64,000 nucleotides of DNA from an archaeon (GCA_018692925.1 JABHLH010000014.1:1-64000), one strand, 5' to 3'; shown: positions 40,493-49,180, numbered from the stretch's first letter. Numbers and translations are program-made. Notes: generated by a model from the sequence alone, not told the origin.

Positions 40493-42202
40493 ATGTTAGA
40501 GGTGATACAAGGTCTCTTAGTGACACCTGAAGGTTTGCTGATTGATTTAGGTTTGATTTTAATAGTTGCAGCTTTTGCGGCATATGTTATTAAAGCCTTT
40601 AAGCAACCCTTAATTCCAGCTTACATTATTGCAGGTTTAATTCTTGGTCCTGTAGGTTTTGGAATTATTCATGATGTAGGTGTTATCAATAGTATTTCGG
40701 AATTAGGAATTATGTTTTTACTGTTTATTGTTGGTTTGGAATTAGATCTAAGAAAATTAAAAAGTGTTGGATGGACGACGATTATTACAGGTGCCCTTCA
40801 AGTTATGTTAACATTTATTGCTGGATTTTATATTGCTAATTGGTTAGGTTTTTCTCAATTAAATTCGATCTATGCTGGTTTGATTGTTGCCTTTAGTAGT
40901 ACTATGGTTGTGATTAAATTATTATTTGATGAGAATGAATTGAATACTTTGCACGGAAGAATTATTTTAGGAATACTGTTTGTACAAGATGTTTTTGTAA
41001 TTTTAGCATTGACCATTTTTATGGGTACTAGTGAATTTACAATAATTAATGTTTTACCCTTGTTAGGGAAATTTATAGTTTTAGCATTTATTGCATATAT
41101 TTTTAATAGGTTCTTTGCATTTAGAATGTTTAGATCTGCTGCAAAGTCAAATGAGTTATTGTTGTTAATGGCTGTAGCATTTTGTTTCTTATTTGCATTG
41201 TTAGCTTATCTGTTTGGTTATTCAATTGCAATGGGTGCTTTCTTTGGAGGAATTACTTTAGCGAATTTACCATATAGTACAAATATAATCGGAAGTATGA
41301 TGTCTCTTAAAGATTTTTTTGCTACGATCTTTTTTGTTTCTTTAGGTTTGCAATTAGTTCTTTCAGATATTATTGCATTAATTCAACCATTGTTAATTTT
41401 GTTGGGAGTTATTCTTATTCTAAAACCTTTGATTATTTTAATTATATTAAGTGTATTAGGATATGATAAAAGAAATAGTTTTGCTACTGCAATCTCTCTT
41501 GGACAAATTAGTGAATTTAGTTTAATTTTAGTTATGGGTGTGAGTAATATTTCTCAAGAATTATTTACAATTACAATTTTGTTAGCAATTATAACAATTG
41601 TTGGAACTTCATATATTATGAAATATGAAATGTTTTTCTATAATAAATTAATTCCTGCTTTGGTATATTTAGAAAAGCTTTCTATTAAAAAAAGAGATCA
41701 AAATTTTGTACATAGTAGAACTAAGAAAAAAGTTTTACTTTTTGGTTCTGGAAAAATGGGAGAGATGTTTTTGAGATCTTTGAAAAGAGTAAAAAAGCAT
41801 CTTTTAGTTGTTGATTTTGATCCAGAAGTTATTGAAGATTTAAGGGGAAGAAAAATCTCTTCTTTTTATGGGGATATGACTAATCCTGAAATTTTGAAAC
41901 ATATTAATTTTGAACATGCAAAAGTAATAATCTCAGCAATTCCAAATTCTGGAGATAATCTTAGATTGTTAAAATATTTGAGAGAAGTTAAATCAAGAGC
42001 TTTGACATTTGTTACTGCTATTACTATGGCTGAGGCATTAGACCTTTATGATGCTGGTGCTGATTATGTTATTATTCCTGCAATTATGTCTGGAGAGAGT
42101 GTTGCTGTGTTACTAGAGAAGTATATGGATGATCCTAAGACCTTGAGAAAAATAAAAAGGAAACATTTGAAGCATTTGTTGGAAATGAATTCTGAGAAGT
42201 AA
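40493..42202 (+). CDS. CPA2-family (Kef-type) cation:proton antiporter with TrkA-N domain
   Basis: 569 aa. About 12-13 membrane helices (15-390) with the family block ISELGIMFLLFIVGLELDLRKLK and an FSSTMVVIKLL helix. From about residue 405 a Rossmann TrkA-N/RCK domain begins with KKVLLFGSGKMGEMF (nucleotide-binding glycines) and runs to about 540. Such proteins exchange K+ or Na+ for protons and are gated by nucleotide binding. The last codons (LLEMNSEK) and following TATA region lie in a 40-bp repeat also found at 42781-42820. Together with the ion-pumping pyrophosphatase it could set the cell's ion balance. Confidence 0.88.
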   Translation: MLEVIQGLLVTPEGLLIDLGLILIVAAFAAYVIKAFKQPLIPAYIIAGLILGPVGFGIIHDVGVINSISELGIMFLLFIVGLELDLRKLKSVGWTTIITGALQVMLTFIAGFYIANWLGFSQLNSIYAGLIVAFSSTMVVIKLLFDENELNTLHGRIILGILFVQDVFVILALTIFMGTSEFTIINVLPLLGKFIVLAFIAYIFNRFFAFRMFRSAAKSNELLLLMAVAFCFLFALLAYLFGYSIAMGAFFGGITLANLPYSTNIIGSMMSLKDFFATIFFVSLGLQLVLSDIIALIQPLLILLGVILILKPLIILIILSVLGYDKRNSFATAISLGQISEFSLILVMGVSNISQELFTITILLAIITIVGTSYIMKYEMFFYNKLIPALVYLEKLSIKKRDQNFVHSRTKKKVLLFGSGKMGEMFLRSLKRVKKHLLVVDFDPEVIEDLRGRKISSFYGDMTNPEILKHINFEHAKVIISAIPNSGDNLRLLKYLREVKSRALTFVTAITMAEALDLYDAGADYVIIPAIMSGESVAVLLEKYMDDPKTLRKIKRKHLKHLLEMNSEK

Positions 42203-42215
42203 TAAAATTTATATA
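42176..42215. repeat. Exact 40-bp direct repeat, copy 1
   Basis: Begins TTGTTGGAAATGAATTCTGA and ends AATTTATATA; identical to 42781-42820. It covers the last codons of the antiporter gene, its stop, and the TATA box of the HD gene. Confidence 0.95.
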
Positions 42216-42237
42216 GGCTTCATATAAATTTAGGATT

Positions 42238-42807
42238 ATGATTGATAATATAGCAAAACTTGTTGAAGATACTTGTAGAAGTGAAAATAATTATTTTGGT
42301 TATGGGGCTTGGACACACCATATTCAACATGTTGTAAAATATTCTAAATTAATGGCAAGTAAACTTAATGCTGATAAAGAAATTGTTGAAATTGCTGCTT
42401 TACTTCATGATTATGCAAGTGTAAAATCTTTTGAATTATATGAAGAACACCATTTACATGGTGCTGTATTAGCAGAAGAAATTTTAAAAGGTTATGATTA
42501 CCCTCAAGATAGAATAGATCAAGTTAAACATTGTATTATTTCTCATAGGGGAAGTAAAAATGTTGAAAGATTATCTATTGAAGCTCTTTGTGTTGCTGAT
42601 GCAGATTCAATGGCTCATTTTGATTCTATTTCTTCTTTGTTTTATTTAGCTTTTTTTAGTCATAAATTAGATATTGACGAAGCAAATAGTTGGTTAAATC
42701 GAAAGCTTGAAAGAAGTTGGAATAAATTAAGTCCTGAAGCTAGAGAAATTATTCATGATAAATATGAAGCTAGTAGATTATTGTTGGAAATGAATTCTGA
42801 GAAGTAA
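42238..42807 (+). CDS. HD-domain phosphohydrolase
   Basis: 189 aa. The metal motif is visible: a first His (THHIQHVVKYS), then HD in LLHDYAS (about 60-61), HLHGAVLAEEIL, ISHRGS and the final Asp in VADADSMAHFD. Such enzymes remove phosphate from nucleotides or related molecules (HDIG/YfbR-like group); the substrate is unknown. The last 8 residues, LLEMNSEK, are identical to those of the antiporter upstream because both gene ends lie in an exact 40-bp repeat. TATA AATTTATATA ends 22 nt before the ATG. Confidence 0.85.
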   Translation: MIDNIAKLVEDTCRSENNYFGYGAWTHHIQHVVKYSKLMASKLNADKEIVEIAALLHDYASVKSFELYEEHHLHGAVLAEEILKGYDYPQDRIDQVKHCIISHRGSKNVERLSIEALCVADADSMAHFDSISSLFYLAFFSHKLDIDEANSWLNRKLERSWNKLSPEAREIIHDKYEASRLLLEMNSEK

Positions 42808-42820
42808 TAAAATTTATATA
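42781..42820. repeat. Exact 40-bp direct repeat, copy 2
   Basis: Partner of 42176-42215. It covers the last codons of the HD gene and the TATA box of gene 42843. The unit between copy starts is 605 bp. Confidence 0.95.
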
Positions 42821-42842
42821 TCAGTTTAAAAAAATATATTTA

Positions 42843-43199
42843 ATGGTTATAAAATTAAGGGGTCATCATATACCTTATTTATATTCTGTATTTAAAGCTA
42901 GTCGTGAAAATATTCAATTTAATTTATATGTTAGATTTATGTCAAAAGAATATGGGTCCGATTTTAAAAGATGGGTTAATGAGTTTAGTGGTAACTTATT
43001 TTCTGATTTAGATCAAGAAATTCTTATTGTTGATGGATTGGATAGTATTTGCTTAGGTAATAATGGAGCAAGTTGTAATCAAAAAGACGAATATTGTTTA
43101 AGAGTAAATAATGATAATTTGTTTCTAGAAAATTTAGGTTTAGAGGTAGATAAATCCTATAGTTTGAGATCTTTATTTGATAGATGTAATTATTTGTAG
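42843..43199 (+). CDS. DUF1284-like small protein
   Basis: 118 aa. The N-terminus MVIKLRGHHIPYLYSVFKA and the C-terminal pattern CLGNNGASCNQKDEYCLRVN followed by LGLEVDKSYSLRSL recall DUF1284 (an LRxHH start, spaced cysteines, then LGL...Y). The cysteines and His pair could bind iron-sulphur or zinc. Function unknown. The promoter is inside the second 40-bp repeat. Confidence 0.5.
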   Translation: MVIKLRGHHIPYLYSVFKASRENIQFNLYVRFMSKEYGSDFKRWVNEFSGNLFSDLDQEILIVDGLDSICLGNNGASCNQKDEYCLRVNNDNLFLENLGLEVDKSYSLRSLFDRCNYL

Positions 43200-43350
43200 A
43201 AGTGAAGGAAATAAATTTTAGAATATTTCTTCAAATTTTCTTTGAGTAAATTATATTTTGTCTATTGTTGTTGTAGATATTTCTTCAACAAACCTTTAAT
43301 TAGAACTTCTAAAAATTTGCTAGGAAGGGAAAGAACCCTAGGAGAAAAAA
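43200..43350 (+). promoter_or_regulatory. Promoter and leader of gene 43351
   Basis: A TATA-like gtaaattatatt at about 43245-43256 predicts a start near 43278 and a leader of about 75 nt, long for this genome. Just before the ATG, CTAGG (43321) can pair with CCTAG (43337-43341), which would hide the AGGAG ribosome binding site at 43339-43343; a TTGTTG/CAACAA pair lies near 43264-43291. Confidence 0.45.
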
Positions 43351-43929
43351 ATGAAGAATAGAATAAATTGGGTAACTTTGGCTTTGCTAATTTCACCTGT
43401 AGCACAAGCTGGAGCAAGAGTAGAATTAGACTTAACTCAAACTGGAACAACAGTAGACGCAAAAGCTTACGGAACACTAAACGAGCACTTAGGTTACTTT
43501 GCAAGAGACATCGAAAGCTACAGTTCAGAAACAGGAAGCAGTAGGTTTACAGTAGGAACACTAAGCTACGACTGGAACTTTGGTGGAGGCCTAGTAACAG
43601 GAATCATGAATACAAAAGCAATAGTTGGAGCACAATATAAAACAAAAGTACTTGGAACAAACTGCCTACTTTGGATAGCAGCTAGCTTAGAAAAAGAACC
43701 AAGCTTAAACCAATTAGTAACACTAGAAAGAACAGGTGACAAAGGTTTTACAACTGGATTAGAGGGCTCTGTAAGCTTCAATAAAGAAGGCTACATACTA
43801 AGCAAAGAAAGACTAAGATTAGGTTACACAAGTGAAGAAGGTATTGGACTAGGACTAGCAGGTAACTTCACCCAAACTCCAGACACCAGTTCAAACGAAC
43901 TAGGAATCTACCTAAGACTTACAAGATAA
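43351..43929 (+). CDS. Secreted beta-strand-rich protein with distinctive codon use
   Basis: 192 aa. Signal peptide MKNRINWVTLALLISPVAQA, then a Gly/Thr/Ser-rich mature part with alternating hydrophobic residues (VELDLTQTGTTVDAKAYGTL, SYDWNFGGGLVTGIM, GLGLAGNFTQTP) and a final YLRLTR, which looks like a beta-barrel or large beta-sheet. It has one Cys. Codons differ from the neighbours: many C-ending AAC, TAC, GAC, ATC, AGC and CTA. A strong ribosome binding site precedes the ATG. This suggests either very high expression (major surface or secreted protein) or acquisition from elsewhere. No family recognised. Confidence 0.7.
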   Translation: MKNRINWVTLALLISPVAQAGARVELDLTQTGTTVDAKAYGTLNEHLGYFARDIESYSSETGSSRFTVGTLSYDWNFGGGLVTGIMNTKAIVGAQYKTKVLGTNCLLWIAASLEKEPSLNQLVTLERTGDKGFTTGLEGSVSFNKEGYILSKERLRLGYTSEEGIGLGLAGNFTQTPDTSSNELGIYLRLTR

Positions 43930-43944
43930 ACTAAGAAATTGGAA

Positions 43945-44018
43945 TGGCACCGCCCGGATTTGAACCGGGGATCACCAGCTCATGAGACTGGGGTTCTACC
44001 AGACTAAACTACGGTGCC
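43945..44018 (-). tRNA. tRNA with CAT anticodon (elongator Met or Ile2)
   Basis: 74 nt without intron. Acceptor GGCACCG/CGGTGCC with discriminator A, D-stem GTTT/GAAC, anticodon stem CCAGT/GCTGG, loop CTCATGA, T-arm CCCGG/CCGGG with loop TTCAAAT. G1:C72 excludes the initiator. Whether C34 is modified to read isoleucine AUA cannot be told. Base 37 is G, where A is normal after U36. TATA-like CTTTTAAAT lies at about 44040-44048, inside the HIT gene end. Confidence 0.93.
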
Positions 44019-44035
44019 ATGCAAGATAATAAAAA

Positions 44036-44446
44036 TTATTGATTTAAAAGACTTTTTATATTTTCTTGAATCTTGTTCATGTCTAAATTCTTCTTAGATT
44101 CCCAATGACCAATGCTAACTCCATCAGCTTCTCTTCTAGGAATTAAGTGAAAATGTAAGTGAAAGACAAGTTGACCAGCTGTTTCTCCATTATTTTGAAT
44201 AATATTTAATCCATTTCCAAATTGTAATAATCCTTTTGCAACTTTTTGTAAGGATTGCATGAAATTAGAAAGATCTTCAGCTGGAATATCAGTAATATTT
44301 TTGTAGTGTTTTTTTGGAATTATTAAAGTGTGACCTTCTGTAGAAGGATTAATATCTAAAAATGCATATGCATAGTCATCTTCATAGATTTTATTGGAAG
44401 GAATTTCACCTTTGATTATTTTACAAAATAAACAATCATTCGTCAT
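44036..44446 (-). CDS. HIT-family nucleotide hydrolase
   Basis: 136 aa. The histidine triad HLHFHLI has His96, His98 and His100; the N-terminus CLFCKIIKGEIPSNKIYED and HTLIIPKKHYKNI are the family's usual blocks. HIT proteins of this branch hydrolyse AMP-linked compounds such as Ap4A or aminoacyl-AMP. Its start overlaps the end of the 44436-44624 gene by 11 nt, so they are co-transcribed. The CLFC pair with a further His may bind zinc. Confidence 0.93.
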   Translation of the reverse strand: MTNDCLFCKIIKGEIPSNKIYEDDYAYAFLDINPSTEGHTLIIPKKHYKNITDIPAEDLSNFMQSLQKVAKGLLQFGNGLNIIQNNGETAGQLVFHLHFHLIPRREADGVSIGHWESKKNLDMNKIQENIKSLLNQ

Positions 44447-44624
44447 CTCTTGTTCCTCTAAATACTTCTTTCTTTTGAGTTTTTAATCCATCTAGGATTT
44501 GTTGTTTTGCTACTTCTAAAAGTCCAATAGTTTCTTGAGGTGATAAATTCTTAGAAGTCATTTTAGTAGCCATTTTTCCCTCTTTAACTACAAATTTTAC
44601 CATGAAAAGTTTATCTTCTGCCAT
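44436..44624 (-). CDS. Small hypothetical protein, 62 aa
   Basis: Not recognised. MAEDKLFMVKFVVKEGKMATKMTSKNLSPQETIGLLEVAK reads as a strand pair followed by a long helix. Overlap with the HIT gene suggests coupled translation. Divergent from 44710, with about 85 bp holding both promoters. Confidence 0.55.
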   Translation of the reverse strand: MAEDKLFMVKFVVKEGKMATKMTSKNLSPQETIGLLEVAKQQILDGLKTQKKEVFRGTRDDE

Positions 44625-44709
44625 TTGTTGAATAAAGTTATTTGAAAGTTTTTAAATATATCTGTTGAGACCCATAATTCTTTTAAATCTTAGATTTATT
44701 TTTTTGTTG

Positions 44710-45498
44710 ATGGGAAGTGGACAAATAATAGAAAATCCTTTGGAAATTGCAGGTGATGTCGCAAGAGTAATGTTGGAAGAATCTTATAGAAAAGGTGTAA
44801 AAGATGTACTTCTTTTTGGGTCTGCAATTAGAGGTGAAGAGCCTAAAGATTTAGATTTATTAGCTTTGCACAATTTATATGAATTAAATAAATTTGGAAT
44901 GTTTACTAAATATAATGAAAAAACTCATAGAGTAGAACCTGATTTAGATAAAAATATTGAAGATCAGAGATTTATGGCTATGCATATTTTAGAAGCAATG
45001 GGTTCAAAAAATATTGATGATCCTAGGGATGTTAAACAGTTTTTATATGATCATTTTCATAGCAATAAATTTGATTTAGGTTTAATTAGATCTGATAACG
45101 TTTTTAGTGGAAATGTTCAATTTAGATGTTCACAATATGGTCTTGGTCTTATTGATGTGGAAATTAAATCTGGAAGTGCCTATAGTGAGGTTTTAGAAAA
45201 AGTTTTTGATGAAGTTGATAAAGCAGTTGCAAAAGATTTAGTTTTAACAAAAGTTGAAGCTTTGATGGAAGCAAGGGGTTTAGGCCTTGAAGAGAATTTA
45301 GATTTACATGCTATGAATAATGGTTTGTTAGTTCCTAAAGGTGTAAGAGATAGAACTTTAGCAATTAAACAATGTAGAGATCCAACTTTTTGGCATAGTA
45401 TTTTGTCAGAAGGAAGATTGTATAATCTAGATAGTGGAAAATTTGAAGTTCCAGTTGGAGATAAATATCCACAAGCTTTAGATCTGTTTAAGCAATAA
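44710..45498 (+). CDS. Nucleotidyltransferase-fold protein
   Basis: 262 aa from ATG 44710 (MGSGQIIENPLEIAGDVARVM); the frame opens with a TTG at 44665 that would lie too close to the TATA-like tttttaaatatatc near 44651. Residues about 31-50 carry LLFGSAIRGEEPKDLDLLAL, the GS(x)nDxD active-site pattern of minimal nucleotidyltransferases. The C-terminal 200 residues are not recognised. Substrate may be tRNA, a nucleotide or a protein; it is not the CCA enzyme by length and layout. No antitoxin-like partner is adjacent. Confidence 0.68.
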   Translation: MGSGQIIENPLEIAGDVARVMLEESYRKGVKDVLLFGSAIRGEEPKDLDLLALHNLYELNKFGMFTKYNEKTHRVEPDLDKNIEDQRFMAMHILEAMGSKNIDDPRDVKQFLYDHFHSNKFDLGLIRSDNVFSGNVQFRCSQYGLGLIDVEIKSGSAYSEVLEKVFDEVDKAVAKDLVLTKVEALMEARGLGLEENLDLHAMNNGLLVPKGVRDRTLAIKQCRDPTFWHSILSEGRLYNLDSGKFEVPVGDKYPQALDLFKQ

Positions 45499-45532
45499 GT
45501 TTATATATTTTATTTTCTTTTTTTATATTACA

Positions 45533-46159
45533 ATGAAAAAAATTATATTTATTTTAATGGTACTAATTATTTCTTTATCTATAGTTTCTGCTGAAGATAT
45601 GGTTGTAGAAATAAATGGTGAAGAGGTTGTTATAAGTGATGAAGAAATTAATGCAGCTTTAGAAGATGAAGAGTTTCAAGATTATGTAAATCAAAAAAAT
45701 AGTGGTTTTGTTTTAGAGTTTGAAGGTGATTTAAGTGAATATGGTGTTGATCTTGATAGCATTAGTGATGAGGATTTAGTGGAATTAGAAAAGAAAGCAA
45801 TTATTCAACAATTAGATCTTATTAAAGAAAAAATTAATATGGATCTTGGAAATTATCCTGCTGCAGTTTTATATGTAATTGAAGATGAAAAAATAAATTT
45901 ATATCTTGAAGGTGATTATGTTATTGGAATTGAGTTTGGAAATGCAGAAATTTTAAATATTCAAAATAGTGAATTAGAAGATCCAAGTATTAATATTAAA
46001 ATTAATGATCAAGTTTTTATTGATATGAGTAAGGAAGAATTAGATCTGTTAAAGGCTTTAGATGCTGGTGATTTGAGTTATGAGGGTGTTGGTTTTATTA
46101 ACAAAGTTAAAGTGGGTGTTAGTAAAGTTGGTTTGAAAGTTTTTAGATGGTTTTCATAA
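45533..46159 (+). CDS. Secreted acidic protein
   Basis: 208 aa. Signal peptide MKKIIFILMVLIISLSIVSA, then a strongly acidic mature part (VVISDEEINAALEDEEFQDYV) ending in a basic amphipathic tail (KVGLKVFRWFS) that could contact the membrane. No cysteines. Not recognised. TATA-like agtttatatatt lies about 30 nt before the ATG. Confidence 0.65.
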   Translation: MKKIIFILMVLIISLSIVSAEDMVVEINGEEVVISDEEINAALEDEEFQDYVNQKNSGFVLEFEGDLSEYGVDLDSISDEDLVELEKKAIIQQLDLIKEKINMDLGNYPAAVLYVIEDEKINLYLEGDYVIGIEFGNAEILNIQNSELEDPSINIKINDQVFIDMSKEELDLLKALDAGDLSYEGVGFINKVKVGVSKVGLKVFRWFS

Positions 46160-46192
46160 ATCTTTTTAAATTCCTTTTTATTATTTATTCTT

Positions 46193-46774
46193 ATGGATGT
46201 TGATGAAGTTTTTAAAAATTCAATAAAAGAGTTAAATGAATTTTTTGAAATTAATTGGATTGAAAATTTTCCTGAGTTAGTTATTGTACCTGATAGAAAA
46301 AAAATTGATGAATTGATGGGAAGAAAAACTGAAGATTGGATGGTTGGCTGGATAGGAAAAAATAAAGTTTATGCCTTAGATTCAAAAAACTATGAAAAAG
46401 AAAGTTGTCATAAATATTCTGAAGATGAATATTCAAAATTAATTAAACATGAATTATCCCATTGTTATTTTTTGAAATTGTCAAAATATAAGTCTGAACC
46501 AGATTGGTTATGGGAAGGTACAGCATTATTTGTTTCTGGACAAATTAAAACGAGAGAGAGACCATTGAAGTTTGAAGATTTTTTAGAATTTTATAGTAAA
46601 AAAAGTAAATATGTTTATAGGGAATCTGGTTTTGCTGTTGAATTTTTAGTTGAAAAATATGGTAAAGATAAATTGTTAAAGTTGATCAAAAATTTAGCTC
46701 ATAATGAAAAAGAATTTAATGAAAAATTTAAAGAAATTTATGGATTTGAATTGAAATATGAAAATTTTAATTAG
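46193..46774 (+). CDS. Gluzincin-like metallopeptidase domain protein
   Basis: 193 aa, cytosolic (no signal peptide). HELSH at residues 86-90 matches HExxH and WEGTALF with Glu108 follows at the spacing of the third zinc ligand in gluzincins (peptidase MA clan). Flanking helices FAVEFLVEKYGKDKLLKLIKNL support this fold. The protein is short, so it may be a minimal peptidase. The natural substrate is unknown. TATA-like tttttaaattcc lies about 30 nt before the ATG. Confidence 0.65.
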   Translation: MDVDEVFKNSIKELNEFFEINWIENFPELVIVPDRKKIDELMGRKTEDWMVGWIGKNKVYALDSKNYEKESCHKYSEDEYSKLIKHELSHCYFLKLSKYKSEPDWLWEGTALFVSGQIKTRERPLKFEDFLEFYSKKSKYVYRESGFAVEFLVEKYGKDKLLKLIKNLAHNEKEFNEKFKEIYGFELKYENFN

Positions 46775-46809
46775 AAAAGTATAAAAATGTTAGAATAATC
46801 TTTCTAAGG

Positions 46810-48312
46810 ATGTTAAAAATAGAAGATATGGCTGCATTTTGTAAGAAGAAAGGTTTTGTTTTTAGAAGTTCTGATATTTATGGTGGATATTCTGGGTTTT
46901 TTGATTTTGGTCCTTTAGGAATTGAAATGTTTAATGCTTTGAAAAATAATTGGTGGAAATATTTTGTTCAAGATAGAATGAATATGGTTGGGATTGATGC
47001 AAGTATTATTTCACATCCCGATACATGGAAAGCTTCAGGACATTTAGATTCATTTGGAGATTTATTGTTAGTCTGTGCAAAGTGTAAAACCAAATATAGA
47101 GCAGATCATTTTATTGAAGATCAATTAGATACTGTTGCTGATGGTTTAGATATACCTGCAATTAATGATTTGATTAAAAAAAATAATTTAGCTTGTCCTT
47201 CATGTAAAGGTAAATTTCAAGAAATGAAAGATTTTAATTTATTATTTCCTACAAAAGTTGGTGCAAGTGAAGATACAAGTGCTGAAGCATATTTGAGAGG
47301 AGAAACTGCTCAAGGTATTTTTATGGATTTTAAACAAATTGTAGAAACTTCTAGAATGAAATTGCCATTTGGTATTGCACAAGTTGGTAGGTGTTTTAGA
47401 AATGAGATTTCTGCGAGAGATTTTTTGTTTAGATGTAGAGAGTTTCATATTGGAGAATTAGAATTTTTTATACATCCTGATGAAAATAAATGTAGTTTGT
47501 TAACAAAAGAACATTTGAATTTAAAATTGAATGTTTTGACTGCAAAAACTCAAGATAAAGATAAAAAAGATTTAAGCGAGATGAGTATAAAAGATATGAT
47601 TAAGAAAAAAATGTTGGGTGAGTGGCACGCTTATTGGTTAGCAGAACAATATTTTTGGTTTATGAGTATTGGTTTATCTGGAAAGAATTTGAAAGTTAGA
47701 GAACATGTTAATACAGAATTGTCACATTATTCTTCAGCAACTTTAGATTTTGATTATAATTATCCTTTTGGTAGTAAAGAAATTTCTGGAAATGCAAATA
47801 GAGGACAGTATGATTTAGAACAACATGCAAAGTTTTCAAAACAAAAAATGGAACTGTTTGATGAAGCAACAAAGAAGAAAGTTATTCCTAGAGTAATTGA
47901 GCCAACATTTGGAATGGAAAGAGTATTTTTAGCATTATTATTTGAAGCTTATGAAGATGATAAGAAAAGAGGAAATGTTGTTTTGAAGTTGAATAAAGAT
48001 TTAGCTCCAATTAAAGTTGCTGTTCTGCCTTTAGTAAATAAAGTAAATGAGAAAGCAATGAAAGTTTTTGATAGTTTAAGAAAAGATTTTGTTTGCTTTT
48101 ATGATAAGTCTGGTTCAGTAGGAAGAAGATACGCGAGAGCAGACGAGCAAGGTGTTCCTTATTGTGTTACAGTAGACTTTGATGATGGAGTTACAGTTAG
48201 AGATAGAGATTCTACAAAACAGATTAGAATTAAAGAGGATGAGTTGTTAGATGTTCTTGATAAATTGATGAAAGGTAGAATTAAATTTGAGAAGGCTGGG
48301 AAACTGGTTTAA
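46810..48312 (+). CDS. glyS: Glycyl-tRNA synthetase (archaeal/eukaryotic dimer type)
   Basis: 500 aa. Class II synthetase: motif 1 region YSGFFDFGPLGIEMFNALKNNWW, motif 2 QVGRCFRNEISARDFLFRCREFHIGELEFF, motif 3 PTFGMERVFLALL, and a C-terminal anticodon-binding domain (about 400-490). A zinc-ribbon insert shows CAKC...CPSC. It charges tRNA-Gly. Its 3' end overlaps the convergent thiolase gene by 32 bp. Confidence 0.96.
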   Translation: MLKIEDMAAFCKKKGFVFRSSDIYGGYSGFFDFGPLGIEMFNALKNNWWKYFVQDRMNMVGIDASIISHPDTWKASGHLDSFGDLLLVCAKCKTKYRADHFIEDQLDTVADGLDIPAINDLIKKNNLACPSCKGKFQEMKDFNLLFPTKVGASEDTSAEAYLRGETAQGIFMDFKQIVETSRMKLPFGIAQVGRCFRNEISARDFLFRCREFHIGELEFFIHPDENKCSLLTKEHLNLKLNVLTAKTQDKDKKDLSEMSIKDMIKKKMLGEWHAYWLAEQYFWFMSIGLSGKNLKVREHVNTELSHYSSATLDFDYNYPFGSKEISGNANRGQYDLEQHAKFSKQKMELFDEATKKKVIPRVIEPTFGMERVFLALLFEAYEDDKKRGNVVLKLNKDLAPIKVAVLPLVNKVNEKAMKVFDSLRKDFVCFYDKSGSVGRRYARADEQGVPYCVTVDFDDGVTVRDRDSTKQIRIKEDELLDVLDKLMKGRIKFEKAGKLV

Positions 48313-49180
48313 TATCTTCTTTATTTTTCATTTCGTTAATAATTACACAAGCCTTACATAATTTGTTATTAGAAGGTTCTCCACAAGATTCACAAGTTTC
48401 TATAACTTGTTCTTCTTTTTCTTTTAAATTTGATTGCATTGATTCATTGAATTTAACAATGTTGTATTTTACTGAAGGATGTTTTTCTTCAAATTCATTT
48501 AATATTTTTATGAATTGTCGTCTGTAAGCTGCAACAGAACAAGGACAAATGTCATAGTTTACTGGAAATTCCATTAATTGTGAATATTTTTTAGCTTCTT
48601 CTTCTGAAATTAAGTATAAAGGTTTTACTCTTTGTACAAAATGTGCTGTTTTTATTAAACCTGGTTTTGCACCTTGTCTTTCTGATCTTTGAAAATCATT
48701 TCTGAATACATTCATTAGAGTTGTTTGAGCTTCATCGTCGAGATTGTGACCAGTTGCTAAACAATTTGCTTTTAATTCTTTTGCATATTTGTTTAATAAA
48801 TATCTTTTTAGAACTCCACAAATCATACAAGATGAATAATTATAACCTTTTGATTTTAAGTGAGATCTGATGTAACATAAAGAAAAACCAAATTCTTCTC
48901 TAAAAGAAATGACATGTAATGGAACTTCATAGGTTTTACAAACTGTTTTTATGTTCTCTAAATTTTGTTTTGTGTAGTTACCAATTTGTGCATCAATTGT
49001 AATTGCTTCAATATCATAACCAAGCTTTTTTAGAATATAAAGACAAACTGTAGAATCCTTTCCACCAGATACAGCAACTAGAATTTTGTCCTTTTGGTTG
49101 AAAAGAGTGTATTTTCTAATTGTAGATCTTACTTTTTTTTCTACATATTCTTTAAATTTGGTATTTGACATTTTTTGCAT
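48281..49180 (-). CDS. tRNA 2-thiolation enzyme (TtuA/Ncs6-like PP-loop ATPase)
   Basis: 299 aa. PP-loop SGGKDST near residue 34; CMICGVLKRYLLN with CxxC; LATGHNLDDEAQTTLMNVFRND; a third Cys in YDICPCS; a C-terminal zinc ribbon CESCG...LCKAC. This is the order in the TtuA/Ncs6/CTU1 family, which adds sulphur to tRNA uridine (position 54 in thermophile TtuA, 34 in Ncs6). The target cannot be chosen by eye. Start at 49180, or 49171 (MSNTKF). Convergent overlap with glyS. Confidence 0.88.
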   Translation of the reverse strand: MQKMSNTKFKEYVEKKVRSTIRKYTLFNQKDKILVAVSGGKDSTVCLYILKKLGYDIEAITIDAQIGNYTKQNLENIKTVCKTYEVPLHVISFREEFGFSLCYIRSHLKSKGYNYSSCMICGVLKRYLLNKYAKELKANCLATGHNLDDEAQTTLMNVFRNDFQRSERQGAKPGLIKTAHFVQRVKPLYLISEEEAKKYSQLMEFPVNYDICPCSVAAYRRQFIKILNEFEEKHPSVKYNIVKFNESMQSNLKEKEEQVIETCESCGEPSNNKLCKACVIINEMKNKEDIKPVSQPSQI

